A DNA stretch of 55,002 nt from contig CAZYTX010000024.1 of the NCBI GenBank assembly GCA_964650485.1, positions 1 to 55,002 of the forward strand, given 5' to 3'. The notes under the pieces are model-generated. The model did no database searches and had not been told where the DNA came from. It was given only the letters and a program-made list of their open reading frames with translations. Position numbers and translations under genes: made by a program. Positions within the stretch are counted from its first letter, which is position 1; every line of letters starts with the position of its first letter. Shown in pieces: positions 16,781-25,549 of this stretch. Source of the stretch: CAZYTX01 sp964650485. Lineage in GTDB: Bacteria > RBG-13-61-14 > DATKZS01.

Positions 16781-17579
16781 TCGAGGCCTCCATCTTGGGG
16801 GCCGCAGCCAGGCCGTGCCTTACCAGTATCTCGTCTGCAAAGGCCGCGTAAGCCACGGCGCCCGCGCATCGCATGTCGTAGAGTATTATGGGCAGCCCGT
16901 GGCTGGGGGCCTCGGAAAGCCTCACGTTCCTGGGTATCACCGTCTTGAACAGCTTGTCGCTGAAGTGGCCCCTCACCTCCTCGTGCACCTGGCGGGAGAG
17001 GTTGTTCCTGGAATCGTACATGGTGAGCAGTATGCCTTCCATCCTGAGCCCTCTGTTAAGGCGGTCCCTTACCAGCGTCAATGTGCCAAGCAGCCTTCCC
17101 AGGCCCTCTAGCGCAAAGTACTCGCACTGGAGCGGTATGAGCACGCTCTCGCAGGCCACCAGCGCGTTCAATGTAAGAATGGAGAGCGCCGGCGGGCAGT
17201 CAATGATTATGTAATCGTAGCCCGCGGCAGCCTCATCCAGCGCCCTTTTCAGCCGGAACTCCCTTCCCGGCATGTCAAGAAGCTCTATCTCCGCCCCCGC
17301 AAGGTCGGACGAGGAAGGCACGAGACAAAGACCCTCTGGCGCGACCTTCCTTGTGACCCCCCCCATGTCCGACTCACCCATCAGGGCGTCGTAAGAGGAG
17401 GGACCGCTCTCCAGGTCCTCCATGGACGCTGCCAGCCCGCTGGTGCAGTTCATCTGCGGGTCAATGTCAACCAGCAGCACCTTGCGGCCCAGGTCGGCCA
17501 GGCAAGCCGCCAGGTTCACCGCAGTGGTAGTCTTGCCCACTCCCCCCTTCTGGTTGGCTATGCTTATAATACGCCCCAT
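16770..17579 (-). CDS. parA: Chromosome partition ATPase ParA
   Basis: A 269-residue Walker-type ATPase of the Soj/ParA family. It has the deviant Walker A KGGVGKTTT at residues 11-19, LLVDIDPQMNCTSGL, and YIIIDCPPALSILTLNAL as Walker B. It moves the ParB-parS complex by a nucleoid-bound gradient. No strong ribosome site was seen before the ATG at 17579. The parA-parB overlap indicates one transcript, probably shared with bactofilin. Confidence 0.96.
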   Translation of the reverse strand: MGRIISIANQKGGVGKTTTAVNLAACLADLGRKVLLVDIDPQMNCTSGLAASMEDLESGPSSYDALMGESDMGGVTRKVAPEGLCLVPSSSDLAGAEIELLDMPGREFRLKRALDEAAAGYDYIIIDCPPALSILTLNALVACESVLIPLQCEYFALEGLGRLLGTLTLVRDRLNRGLRMEGILLTMYDSRNNLSRQVHEEVRGHFSDKLFKTVIPRNVRLSEAPSHGLPIILYDMRCAGAVAYAAFADEILVRHGLAAAPKMEASNAP

Positions 17580-17690
17580 GGCCGGGAGTTCGTCTCACGC
17601 GCCCCCAAATCATTTATGCGAGTTTAAGATTATATTAGATTCCGCGGCCCATTACAAGGAGCCTTTTTTATCTCCGGCGCCTCCTTGTCT

Positions 17691-19061
17691 TTATCCATCC
17701 TTGTTCCTTCTACTTTTACGGGCCTTCCCCCGTGTACGGAAATATGTCTTTACGGGACAGCCCTGGAACCCGAAGCTCTTCCTCACCCTGTTCTCCAGGT
17801 ACCTTTGGTAATGGGCGGGAACGCGCTCGGCCCTGTTCACGAAGAACACCACCGTGGGGGGCCTGACCGACGTCTGGGTGGCGTAGTAGATACTGAGGGG
17901 CGTCTTTCCAGATGGGGGAGGGGTGTCATCGAGCCAGACCTTGAGCTCGCGGTTCAGCTCGGCCGTGCTGATACGCCTGTTGTACTCGGCCGCCACCCGC
18001 TCGATCATCCCGGGTATGCTTTTCAGCCCGGCGCCATGTTTCGCCGAAACGGTGAGCAAAGGCGCGAACCTGGCATGGGGCAGCCTCTGCCCGGCCTGGT
18101 ACTCGAGCTCCCTTTTCCGCTCCTTCTTGTCGCTCACCAGGTCCCACTTGTTGAAAAGCAGTATAAGGGCCCGGCCCCGGTCCACGGCCAGGCCGGCGAT
18201 CTTCGCGTCCTGGTCCACGATGCCAGTCCCCGCGTCTACCATCAGCAGGGCCAGGTGACACCTCTCGATGCCCTTTATTGCCCGGAGCACCGAGTACCTC
18301 TCAAGCCTTGACTCGATCCTTTTTTTTCGCCTCATGCCCGCGGTGTCAACGAACAGGTAGCTCTTGCCCGATATTTCAACCTCGCTGTCCACCGCGTCCC
18401 TCGTTGTGCCGGGTTCGGGATGAACCAGGTGCCGCTCCTCGCCAAGCAGCGCGTTCACCAGGGTGGACTTGCCCACGTTGGGCCGGCCCACCACCGCCAC
18501 CCTGGTCACGGTCCCGGAGTCCTCGGCAAGGTCGGACTCGGATACGCCCGGCGCCGTTTCATACACGGCGTCCAGGAGCTCGTCCACTAAAAAGCCGTGC
18601 TCGGCAGAGACGGGAAAGAGCCTGTCCGCGCCCAGCTCGTAGAACTCTGCTGTCTTGTCCTGTTGCGAGGGACCGTCCACCTTGTTCACCGCGAACAAGA
18701 CCGGTTTACCCGACCTGCGGAGGGTGTCTGCCACCTCCCGGTCCGAAGGGGTCAGGCCGTGCTTTGCATCCAGCAGGAATATGATGGCGTCCGCCTCATG
18801 CAGGGCTATCTCGGTCTGGGCCCGCATCCTCCCCGGGATGTCGCTGCCGGAGGGCTCGAAACCGCCGGTGTCCACCAGGGACCAGGCCCGGCCCCGCCAG
18901 TGCATGAGCCCGTAAAGCCGGTCCCGGGTCACGCCGGGGGTGTGGTCCACAATGGCTGCGCGGCCCCCCACCAGCCGGTTGAAGAGCGTGGACTTGCCAA
19001 CGTTGGGCCGGCCCACTATGGCCAGCACAGGTGCGCGCGCCTTTTTTTCTTCCTTGTCCAT
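17691..19061 (-). CDS. der: Ribosome biogenesis GTPase Der (EngA)
   Basis: The double-GTPase layout is clear in 456 residues: first G domain with GRPNVGKST, DTGG and NKVD; second with GRPNVGKST, DTAGMRRKKR and NKWD; then the KH-like C-terminal domain (VKTYFRTRGKARKSRRNK). Der acts in 50S subunit assembly. It lies 111 bp upstream of parA on the same strand and is divergent from the secreted repeat protein at 19154. Confidence 0.97.
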   Translation of the reverse strand: MDKEEKKARAPVLAIVGRPNVGKSTLFNRLVGGRAAIVDHTPGVTRDRLYGLMHWRGRAWSLVDTGGFEPSGSDIPGRMRAQTEIALHEADAIIFLLDAKHGLTPSDREVADTLRRSGKPVLFAVNKVDGPSQQDKTAEFYELGADRLFPVSAEHGFLVDELLDAVYETAPGVSESDLAEDSGTVTRVAVVGRPNVGKSTLVNALLGEERHLVHPEPGTTRDAVDSEVEISGKSYLFVDTAGMRRKKRIESRLERYSVLRAIKGIERCHLALLMVDAGTGIVDQDAKIAGLAVDRGRALILLFNKWDLVSDKKERKRELEYQAGQRLPHARFAPLLTVSAKHGAGLKSIPGMIERVAAEYNRRISTAELNRELKVWLDDTPPPSGKTPLSIYYATQTSVRPPTVVFFVNRAERVPAHYQRYLENRVRKSFGFQGCPVKTYFRTRGKARKSRRNKDG

Positions 19062-19153
19062 GATGATTTATGAACGCCCCTTTACTATTCTCCAGCATTT
19101 TGATAAATTAGGAAAGTCAGGCACAATAAAATCCGCTTATAAAGTGGGAGGAG

Positions 19154-20299
19154 ATGACATTGAAGAGAATAACCTTGTTCGCTCTCGGGGTGGCGCTAAT
19201 CGCCGCGGCGCCCGCGGTCAGGCACATGCAGCTTACCAAGGCCGAGCGGGAGAGCGAGTTCCCATGCATTACCTGGAACGGCTCCAAGCTGGGGCTGGCC
19301 TGGATGGACGGCCGCGACGGCAACCAGGAGATTTACTTCAACACCGCTAATATGAATACGGGCAAGAAAGGCCCCGAGAGAAGACTGACCAGTTCGGCTG
19401 ACTGGGACGACCACCCCAAGCTCTGCTGGACCGGCTCCGAGTACGGCCTTGCCTGGGTGCACGAGAGGAGGTCAAAGTTCGACCTCATGTTCATGAGGAT
19501 TGACCAATCAGGCAGTTCCAAGGGCGGGGCCGAGAGGCTGGTGAGCAACGCGCCCATCGGCAAAGACACGGCCATATGCTGGACGGGAAACGGCTACGGC
19601 ATAGTGACCACCAGGTTCAAGGGCGAGAACCTGGGCGACCTGGAATTCAGGTTCGTGGACGAGAAGGGCAAGGTGCAGGGAGATGCCAACACCCTCACCT
19701 CGGGGCCGGGAGCAAAGGTGCCCGCGGCAATGCTCCGCTCAGGCCCCAACTTCGCTCTCATCTTCCATAACTCTTGCGACGACTCAATATACAGGCTCAA
19801 GATCGACCCCTTTGGAAGGATCAGGGGCGAGCCCGAAAGGTTGAACCTGCCCGGAAGCCCCTGCGCTTTCCCGGACGCAACCTCGGGACCGGAGGGTTAC
19901 ATCGTGGCATGGCCACAGAAAGCGGGAAGCGGCCACCAGGTGATTGTGGCGCCCTTTACGGCCGGGGACCAGCCAAAGTCAGACCCCTTCCCCGTGACCG
20001 AGCCCGGCCCCAAAAGACCGTCGGTGGCAGTGGCTTCAGCGGGGAGCGGCTTTGGCGCGGCCTGGATCGAGGTCGGCGAGAAAGGAAGGACACTGTATTT
20101 TTTGAAGCTCGACGGGAAAGGCAAGCCGGCCTACTCGAAGCCCTTGAGGCTTTCCAAGCCCAGGCCGGTGCGGGTGATGAGCAACCGCCTGGACATGGCC
20201 GTGGACGGCCAGGGTTATGTCATGGCCTGGGTGGACGTGGCCCCTCCCATGAACACCGAGGTCATACTCTCAAGGGTGGGAGTGTCGGGAGATTACTGA
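19154..20299 (+). CDS. Secreted protein with seven beta-propeller-like repeats
   Basis: A signal peptide (LKRITLFALGVALIAAAPA) is followed by seven units of about 45-50 residues, each with a hydrophobic-aromatic strand: LGLAWMDGRDG, YGLAWVHERRS, YGIVTTRFKGE, FALIFHNSCDD, YIVAWPQKAGS, FGAAWIEVGEK, YVMAWVDVAPP. Seven repeats fit a seven-bladed beta-propeller in the periplasm, but no enzyme signature is seen and the function is unknown. GGAGG lies only 2 nt before this ATG but 8 nt before an in-frame TTG at 19160, so translation may start at TTG two codons later. Confidence 0.72.
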   Translation: MTLKRITLFALGVALIAAAPAVRHMQLTKAERESEFPCITWNGSKLGLAWMDGRDGNQEIYFNTANMNTGKKGPERRLTSSADWDDHPKLCWTGSEYGLAWVHERRSKFDLMFMRIDQSGSSKGGAERLVSNAPIGKDTAICWTGNGYGIVTTRFKGENLGDLEFRFVDEKGKVQGDANTLTSGPGAKVPAAMLRSGPNFALIFHNSCDDSIYRLKIDPFGRIRGEPERLNLPGSPCAFPDATSGPEGYIVAWPQKAGSGHQVIVAPFTAGDQPKSDPFPVTEPGPKRPSVAVASAGSGFGAAWIEVGEKGRTLYFLKLDGKGKPAYSKPLRLSKPRPVRVMSNRLDMAVDGQGYVMAWVDVAPPMNTEVILSRVGVSGDY

Positions 20300-20362
20300 G
20301 GGTTGACGCCTCGTTGACACGATTCCGGGGCGGGATTAGAATGCGCTCAGGGAATCCATGTA

Positions 20363-23300
20363 ATGCGCTTTTACGCGGACCTGCACATCCACTCCAAGTA
20401 CTCGAGGGCCACCAGCAAAAACTGCGACCTCGAACACCTGGCGCTCTGGGCCAAGAAGAAGGGCATCACCGTTGTAGGCACCGGCGACTTCACCCATCAC
20501 GCCTGGCTCTCGGAGATAAAAGATAAGCTTGAGCCCGCGGAGCCGGGTCTTTTCTCGCTCCGGCCGGACCTCGAGAGGGAAGCTGACAAAAGGCTCGAGC
20601 CCGCGCTCAGGAACCGCGTCCGCTTCATGCTCACCGTGGAGGTGTCCACCATCTACAAGAAGGGAGGCCGCACCCGCAAGGTGCACCACGTGATCTTCGC
20701 GCCGGACCTTGGGAGTGCGGAGAGGTTCAGGAAGAGCCTTGCAAAGACAGGCAACATTGACTCGGACGGAAGGCCCATCCTCGGCCTCGACTCGCGCGAC
20801 CTCCTGGAGACCGCCCTGGAGGCCGGCGAGGGGGCATACCTGGTGCCGGCGCACGTGTGGACCCCGTGGTTCTCGGTGCTGGGCTCCAAGTCGGGGTTCG
20901 ACTCCATCGAGGAGTGCTACGGGGACCTTTCTGAGCACATATTCGCGGTGGAGACCGGGCTATCCTCGGACCCGCCCATGAACTGGCGCCTGTCGTCCCT
21001 GGACTCGTACCGGCTGGTATCGAACTCGGACGCCCACTCGCCGGCCAAGCTGGGCAGGGAGGCAAACGTGTTCGAGACCGGGCTGGACTACTTTTGCATG
21101 CGGGACGCGCTTCGCGGCAAGGGCGGGTTCCTGGGCACGATCGAGTTCTTCCCCGAGGAGGGCAAGTACCACATGGACGGGCACAGGAAGTGCCGTGCGC
21201 GGCTGGAGCCCAAAGACACCCGCGAGCGGGGCGGCCTGTGCCCGGTGTGCAAAAAGCCGGTGACCGTGGGGGTGATGCACCGGGTGGTCGAGCTAGCGGA
21301 CAGGGGGGAAGGAGCGCGGCCTGAAACCGCGGACCCATTCCGCAGCCTCATACCACTCACCGAGGTGATCTCGGAGATACTGGGCGCCGGGCCGGGCACC
21401 AAGGGGGTGGCGCGCTCATACGAGAGCATCATTAAAGGCGTGGGCCCGGAGCTGTTCGTGCTCGAGCTCGCCCCGGTGGAAGAGCTGCGCAAGGCCGGCT
21501 CCATCGAGCTTGCCGAGGCCATAAAAAGGATGCGGGCGGGCAAGGTGACAAGGCGGGCCGGGTACGACGGCGAGTACGGGGTGATAAAGCTGTTCGAGGA
21601 GGGCGAGCTTGAAAAAGGCGGCTCCTCGGCCGGGCTCCTGTTCGAGCTGCCCGATGAGGAAAAGGTGGAGATAGAGATAGGAGTGGAAGACGGGGAAGGG
21701 CCGTCCGTGGAAGAGCTTCTGGCTGCAGAAAAGAAGGGGGCAGTAATAAGGGAGAGGCCAAAGCCCTCGACAAGCATAAAACAGGAGCTCGACCCTGACC
21801 AGCGCACCGCGGTTGATAACGTGCAAGGCCCGCTCCTCATAAAGGCCGGCCCGGGAACCGGCAAGACCAGGACGCTCACCCACAGGATAGCCAACCTGGT
21901 GAAAAACCACGGCGTGCCCCCGGAGCAGTGCCTGGCAATAACCTTTACCCGCAGGGCCGCGGCACAGATGAAGGAGCGGCTGGAGGCATTGCTGCCCGAT
22001 TCCGGTGACAGGGTCCCGGTCATGACCTTCCACGCACTGGGTCTCCAAATACTCCAGGAGAACTATCGCGACACCGGTCTTGCAAAGCGCTTCCGGGTGA
22101 TGGGCCGTGAAGAGGCCGAGCGACTCCTTGGCGAGGCTGTAGATGCGAGTCCGCGCAAGGCAAAGCAGATGCTCTCGGAAATCTCTTTGCTTAAGAGGAG
22201 AGGCCGGGCGCCGGAGCCGGGCGCCGGGACCGAGGCCGGGTTCAACGCATATCAGCAGGAGCTTTCAAAGAGGGGCCTGGTGGATTTCGACGACCTGGTG
22301 GGTCTCCCGGTCGAGCTCCTCTCTGGCCACCCCGGCATGGTGGAGCGTTACCGCTCCAGGTGGCCATACGTATCCGTGGACGAATACCAGGACGTGGACG
22401 AGCAGCAGTACAGGCTGCTGAGACTGCTCGCGCCCGGCCATGCGAACATATGCGCAATAGGCGACCCTGACCAGGCCATCTACGGCTTCAGGGGAGCGGA
22501 CCCCGGCTTCTTCCTCCGCTTCCAGGAGGACTACCCCTCGGCAAGGGTGGTGATTCTCAAGACCAACTACAGGAGCGCAAGCTCCATTGTGGACGGCTCC
22601 TCCCAGGTGATGTCCTCGCACAGCCTGGCCGGGGAGAGCGGGCTTGCCGCGCTTTTAGATGACCCGCAAAAAATAACGATACACGAGGCCACAACGGACA
22701 AGGCCGAGGCCGAGTTCGTGGTGCACTCAATCGAGCGGATGCTGGGCGGCCACACCTTCTTCTCCATGGACAGCGGGAGGACGGAGGGTGAGGGTGAGGG
22801 TTTCTCTTTCTCCGATTTTGCCGTGCTCTACCGCGCCGAGTCCCTGGCCGGGCCGCTTACGGAGGCCCTACAACGCTCGGGCATACCATTCCAGATGAGA
22901 AACCACCAGCCCCTTGCCGGGCGGCCCATGGTGAGGGAAATACTGGATAGCATGCAGAAAGCCGCCTCGAAAGCGGGCCCGGCGGAAAAGATCAGGGACG
23001 CGGTGGAGAGGCTTGCAATGCCTCGCCCGGAAAAGTCCGAGGAAGAAGAGCGCGGGGAGTATGTTGCGCTAAACCAGGCATTCGATCTCTTATGTCCCCT
23101 GGCCGGGAGGTGCGGCGCGGACCTTGAGCGCTTCTTTGCCGAGGTCGCCCTCAGCGTCGAGGTTGACCAGTGGGACCCCAGGGCCGAGCGGGTGTCCCTT
23201 CTCAGCCTGCACGCGGCCAAGGGTCTCGAGTTCAGGGTGGTGTTCATTGTGGGATGCGAGGACGGGGTGCTGCCCCTGCGCTGGAGCGCCGGGAGCGACG

Positions 23301-23521
23301 ATCTGCCCGAGGAGCGCAGGGTCTTTTACGTGGGCATGACCAGGGCCAGGGAGAGGCTGATACTCTCGCACGCGGCAAAGCGGCTGTGGCGCGGCAAAGT
23401 GAGGCCCATGCAGCCCTCGCCCTTTCTGCGGGACATCGAGGAGAAGCTGATCGAGCGCGGCAAGTCAAAAGCAAGGGGAAAAAAGAGGAAGCCTGACGCC
23501 GAGCAGATGGACCTGTTCTGA
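20363..23521 (+). CDS. Endonuclease Q (PHP + zinc domain) fused to a UvrD-family helicase
   Basis: Residues 1 to about 415 match Endonuclease Q, which nicks DNA 5' of deaminated bases and abasic sites. Visible marks: PHP metal motif DLHIHSKYS (6-14), GTGDFTHHAW, HVWTPWFSVLGSKSGFDS, SNSDAHSP, GTIEFFPEEGKYHMDGHRKC with LCPVC (zinc-binding region, about 276-294) and MHRVVELADR. Residues about 470-1040 are a complete SF1A helicase: LDPDQRTAV (Q motif), GPGTGKT (about 495), TFTRRAAAQM, VDEYQDVDEQQ (about 671), GDPDQAIYGFRG, TNYRS, LHAAKGLEF and VGMTRARERL. Fusing a lesion nickase to a helicase suggests one-polypeptide nick-and-unwind repair of uracil or hypoxanthine. The C-terminal EQMDLF could be a clamp-binding peptide. 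All motifs appear intact. Confidence 0.9.
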   Translation: MRFYADLHIHSKYSRATSKNCDLEHLALWAKKKGITVVGTGDFTHHAWLSEIKDKLEPAEPGLFSLRPDLEREADKRLEPALRNRVRFMLTVEVSTIYKKGGRTRKVHHVIFAPDLGSAERFRKSLAKTGNIDSDGRPILGLDSRDLLETALEAGEGAYLVPAHVWTPWFSVLGSKSGFDSIEECYGDLSEHIFAVETGLSSDPPMNWRLSSLDSYRLVSNSDAHSPAKLGREANVFETGLDYFCMRDALRGKGGFLGTIEFFPEEGKYHMDGHRKCRARLEPKDTRERGGLCPVCKKPVTVGVMHRVVELADRGEGARPETADPFRSLIPLTEVISEILGAGPGTKGVARSYESIIKGVGPELFVLELAPVEELRKAGSIELAEAIKRMRAGKVTRRAGYDGEYGVIKLFEEGELEKGGSSAGLLFELPDEEKVEIEIGVEDGEGPSVEELLAAEKKGAVIRERPKPSTSIKQELDPDQRTAVDNVQGPLLIKAGPGTGKTRTLTHRIANLVKNHGVPPEQCLAITFTRRAAAQMKERLEALLPDSGDRVPVMTFHALGLQILQENYRDTGLAKRFRVMGREEAERLLGEAVDASPRKAKQMLSEISLLKRRGRAPEPGAGTEAGFNAYQQELSKRGLVDFDDLVGLPVELLSGHPGMVERYRSRWPYVSVDEYQDVDEQQYRLLRLLAPGHANICAIGDPDQAIYGFRGADPGFFLRFQEDYPSARVVILKTNYRSASSIVDGSSQVMSSHSLAGESGLAALLDDPQKITIHEATTDKAEAEFVVHSIERMLGGHTFFSMDSGRTEGEGEGFSFSDFAVLYRAESLAGPLTEALQRSGIPFQMRNHQPLAGRPMVREILDSMQKAASKAGPAEKIRDAVERLAMPRPEKSEEEERGEYVALNQAFDLLCPLAGRCGADLERFFAEVALSVEVDQWDPRAERVSLLSLHAAKGLEFRVVFIVGCEDGVLPLRWSAGSDDLPEERRVFYVGMTRARERLILSHAAKRLWRGKVRPMQPSPFLRDIEEKLIERGKSKARGKKRKPDAEQMDLF

Positions 23522-23541
23522 GGCAAAAATCAAGATTCAGT

Positions 23542-24456
23542 TCACGAAGGCTGCTGCAGGCTCTCCGCCCAGTCGAGTTCCTGCAGGAAGCGCTCTATAA
23601 ATGCCCTGGGCGTGGTCTTTGCGATGGTTTGCTTCACTTGTTCACTCACCGGCATATTGTCCAGGTCGGCGTATATGTCCTTCAACGCCCCCATGCCCGC
23701 GGGGTGGTCGGAGCCGTACATGACCCGGCGGCAATGCTCCTCAATTTCCCGGACCAAGACGTCCTTTATGTCCTTCCTGCCGGCCATGGCGACTGCAAAG
23801 GGCTCGAACTCGGGCCGGAAGCATGAGAGCACGTTGGTGGCGTCAAGGTAGAGGTCCGGATACTCATCCTGCATCTGGAAGGCCCACTCCAGCTCGGGGA
23901 AGGCCATGTGCACGAAAACGAAGCACAAGCGCGGGAACCGGGCGAGCAGGCCCTCCAGCTCTGACACCGGCATCTTCAGTTGATAGAATTCCTCGAACCC
24001 GGTGTGCAGCATCACCGGCCGGCCGGCCTCCTGCATGGCGCCGTAGAGCGGGTCCATGCGAGTGTCCCACGGGTCGAACCCCTGCACAAAGGGGTGGAAC
24101 TTGAAGCCAGCAAATCCGTCTTCAATCGCTCTCTCAGCCAGGCGGGCCTTGTCGGAAGTGTCCTGGTGCAGGCTGGCAAAGGGTATGGCGCCTGGCGTCT
24201 TCCGGCAGAACTCGATGTTCCAGAGGTTCAGCGGCCCGGTCTCCTCATCCTTCAATGGGTAGACCAGGTTGAAGAAATGGGAGGCCCCGCATCGGCGCAG
24301 GTCTTCAACCACCCCATCCGCTGTAATGTCAGGGTCCACCGGATGGTCCGGGTACCCCCTTTTGATCCAGCGCATGAGCCCGCGGAGCCTTCTCTCCGGG
24401 AGCGCGTGCACGTGCGAGTCTATCCTAATCACTTCCTCTTTACTGCCATGCTCCAT
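23542..24456 (-). CDS. Amidohydrolase-family metal-dependent hydrolase (downstream paralogue)
   Basis: A 304-residue TIM-barrel protein of the amidohydrolase 2 (COG2159) type. Metal-site candidates are the N-terminal HxH in RIDSHVHALPE, MLHTGFEEF, VFVHMAFPEL and the late Asp in MYGSDHPAGMG. Members of this family hydrolyse or decarboxylate varied substrates, so the substrate cannot be named. It lies 25 bp after a related gene on the same strand, and the two are probably co-transcribed. Confidence 0.8.
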   Translation of the reverse strand: MEHGSKEEVIRIDSHVHALPERRLRGLMRWIKRGYPDHPVDPDITADGVVEDLRRCGASHFFNLVYPLKDEETGPLNLWNIEFCRKTPGAIPFASLHQDTSDKARLAERAIEDGFAGFKFHPFVQGFDPWDTRMDPLYGAMQEAGRPVMLHTGFEEFYQLKMPVSELEGLLARFPRLCFVFVHMAFPELEWAFQMQDEYPDLYLDATNVLSCFRPEFEPFAVAMAGRKDIKDVLVREIEEHCRRVMYGSDHPAGMGALKDIYADLDNMPVSEQVKQTIAKTTPRAFIERFLQELDWAESLQQPS

Positions 24457-24481
24457 AACAGCCCGCTTGATACAATACTGC

Positions 24482-25363
24482 TCAGGCGCCTGTGATCTCC
24501 CTGAAGTTCCCGGACATGATCCCGTCCTCTTTGTCTTTTGGCAAAGATAGCCTGGAGATCATGTCCAGGTGGGGGGCGAGGTCCAGCCTGTCGTCCTTGT
24601 GATGGAAGTAGGGGCCGTCCGAGCCGAACACGCACTTTTCCGCGCCGGCCTTCTCGACGGCCATGCTTGCGATCACGGGGTCCACGTACGCGGTGCTTGA
24701 CAGGTCCACGTACACGTTCTTCTTCCCGCGGGCATACTCGCACACCGCTTCCTGGTACGGCACGCCGGCGTGCGCGTATACGACCTTGAGCTCGGGGAAC
24801 TCCTCTGGCAGGAGCTTGAATTCGCCCTTCTCGCCCGTGCCCAGGTGCAAGAGCATGGCAAGCCCTTTCTCTTTTGCCAGGGCCGCTGCGTCAACCAGTC
24901 TTGACACCTCGTAGTTGTGCCAGAAGGGATGGGTCTTGACCCCGATCATGCCCGGGATGCCGGCAAGTCGCTCGACCTCGGCCACCGGGTCAGCCGGCCC
25001 GGCCGGGTTTACGAATATCCAGCCGCAGAACCTGTCCGGGTTGTTCCTGACCGCTTTTGCCACCGGGTCGTTGTCAGGCTGCTCTTTCACCTCGTAGCGC
25101 TTGCCGCCCAGGTCAACCGTGCCGTCGTCCTTGACCCAGCTCGCGTACATGGCCCGGGCGCCGTTACTGAGGATTCCGCTCCTGCTTACGAGAGCCTTCC
25201 TGAAGAGCGGGGTGCCGAAGCGGGCGAAGAAAGTCATCTCAAGGTCCTCGTTCAGGGCCGGGATCAAGGCCGTCCTCTGGATGCCGAACCCGTCCATGCT
25301 GGCTATGAGACCGGGCACGGACACTATGCTCTCGTCGAAATGACAGTGGCAGTCTATGCTCAT
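24482..25363 (-). CDS. Amidohydrolase-family metal-dependent hydrolase (upstream paralogue)
   Basis: A 293-residue amidohydrolase 2-type protein with the metal motif SIDCHCHFDE at the N-terminus, the FCGWIFVNPAG and GVKTHPFWHNY strands, AHAGVPYQEAV and CVFGSDGPYFH near the C-terminus. It is distantly similar to the following gene. The start at 25363 is supported by GGGGAGGG 8 nt upstream and by a promoter at 25388-25416; longer in-frame starts would run through that promoter. Substrate unknown. Confidence 0.82.
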   Translation of the reverse strand: MSIDCHCHFDESIVSVPGLIASMDGFGIQRTALIPALNEDLEMTFFARFGTPLFRKALVSRSGILSNGARAMYASWVKDDGTVDLGGKRYEVKEQPDNDPVAKAVRNNPDRFCGWIFVNPAGPADPVAEVERLAGIPGMIGVKTHPFWHNYEVSRLVDAAALAKEKGLAMLLHLGTGEKGEFKLLPEEFPELKVVYAHAGVPYQEAVCEYARGKKNVYVDLSSTAYVDPVIASMAVEKAGAEKCVFGSDGPYFHHKDDRLDLAPHLDMISRLSLPKDKEDGIMSGNFREITGA

Positions 25364-25387
25364 CTTAAAAGCCCTCCCCTTGCCATA

Positions 25388-25416
25388 ATAATACAAAGAC
25401 AGCGTCCGTATCACAA
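25388..25416 (-). promoter_or_regulatory. Predicted promoter for the amidohydrolase pair
   Basis: Reverse strand: TTGTGA (25416-25411), 17-bp spacer, TATTAT (25393-25388), with the gene start 25 bp further on. Confidence 0.5.
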
Positions 25417-25463
25417 GAGCACGACCGCATGTGGCCCTCACTCCTTGGTATGCGCCGCCCTTT

Positions 25464-25493
25464 TTGACAAACACATAAGCCGCGGAATATTAT
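25464..25493 (+). promoter_or_regulatory. Predicted sigma70 promoter of the penicillin-acylase-like gene
   Basis: TTGACA (25464-25469) and TATTAT (25488-25493) are separated by 18 bp, 57 bp before the start codon. With the divergent promoter at 25388-25416 it forms a back-to-back control region. Confidence 0.58.
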
Positions 25494-25549
25494 CAGCCCG
25501 TGGAACAAGCCCGATTTCATGCCCGGATACAACCAAAGCAAGGAGGGGG

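Noticed and set aside
15926..19153. parS sites near parAB
   Set aside because: No sequence close to the 16-bp parS consensus was noticed in or around these genes by eye.
24917..25549. Upstream in-frame extension of the penicillin-acylase-like gene
   Set aside because: Runs antisense through an amidohydrolase gene and the divergent promoters; a good ribosome site and signal peptide lie at 25550.
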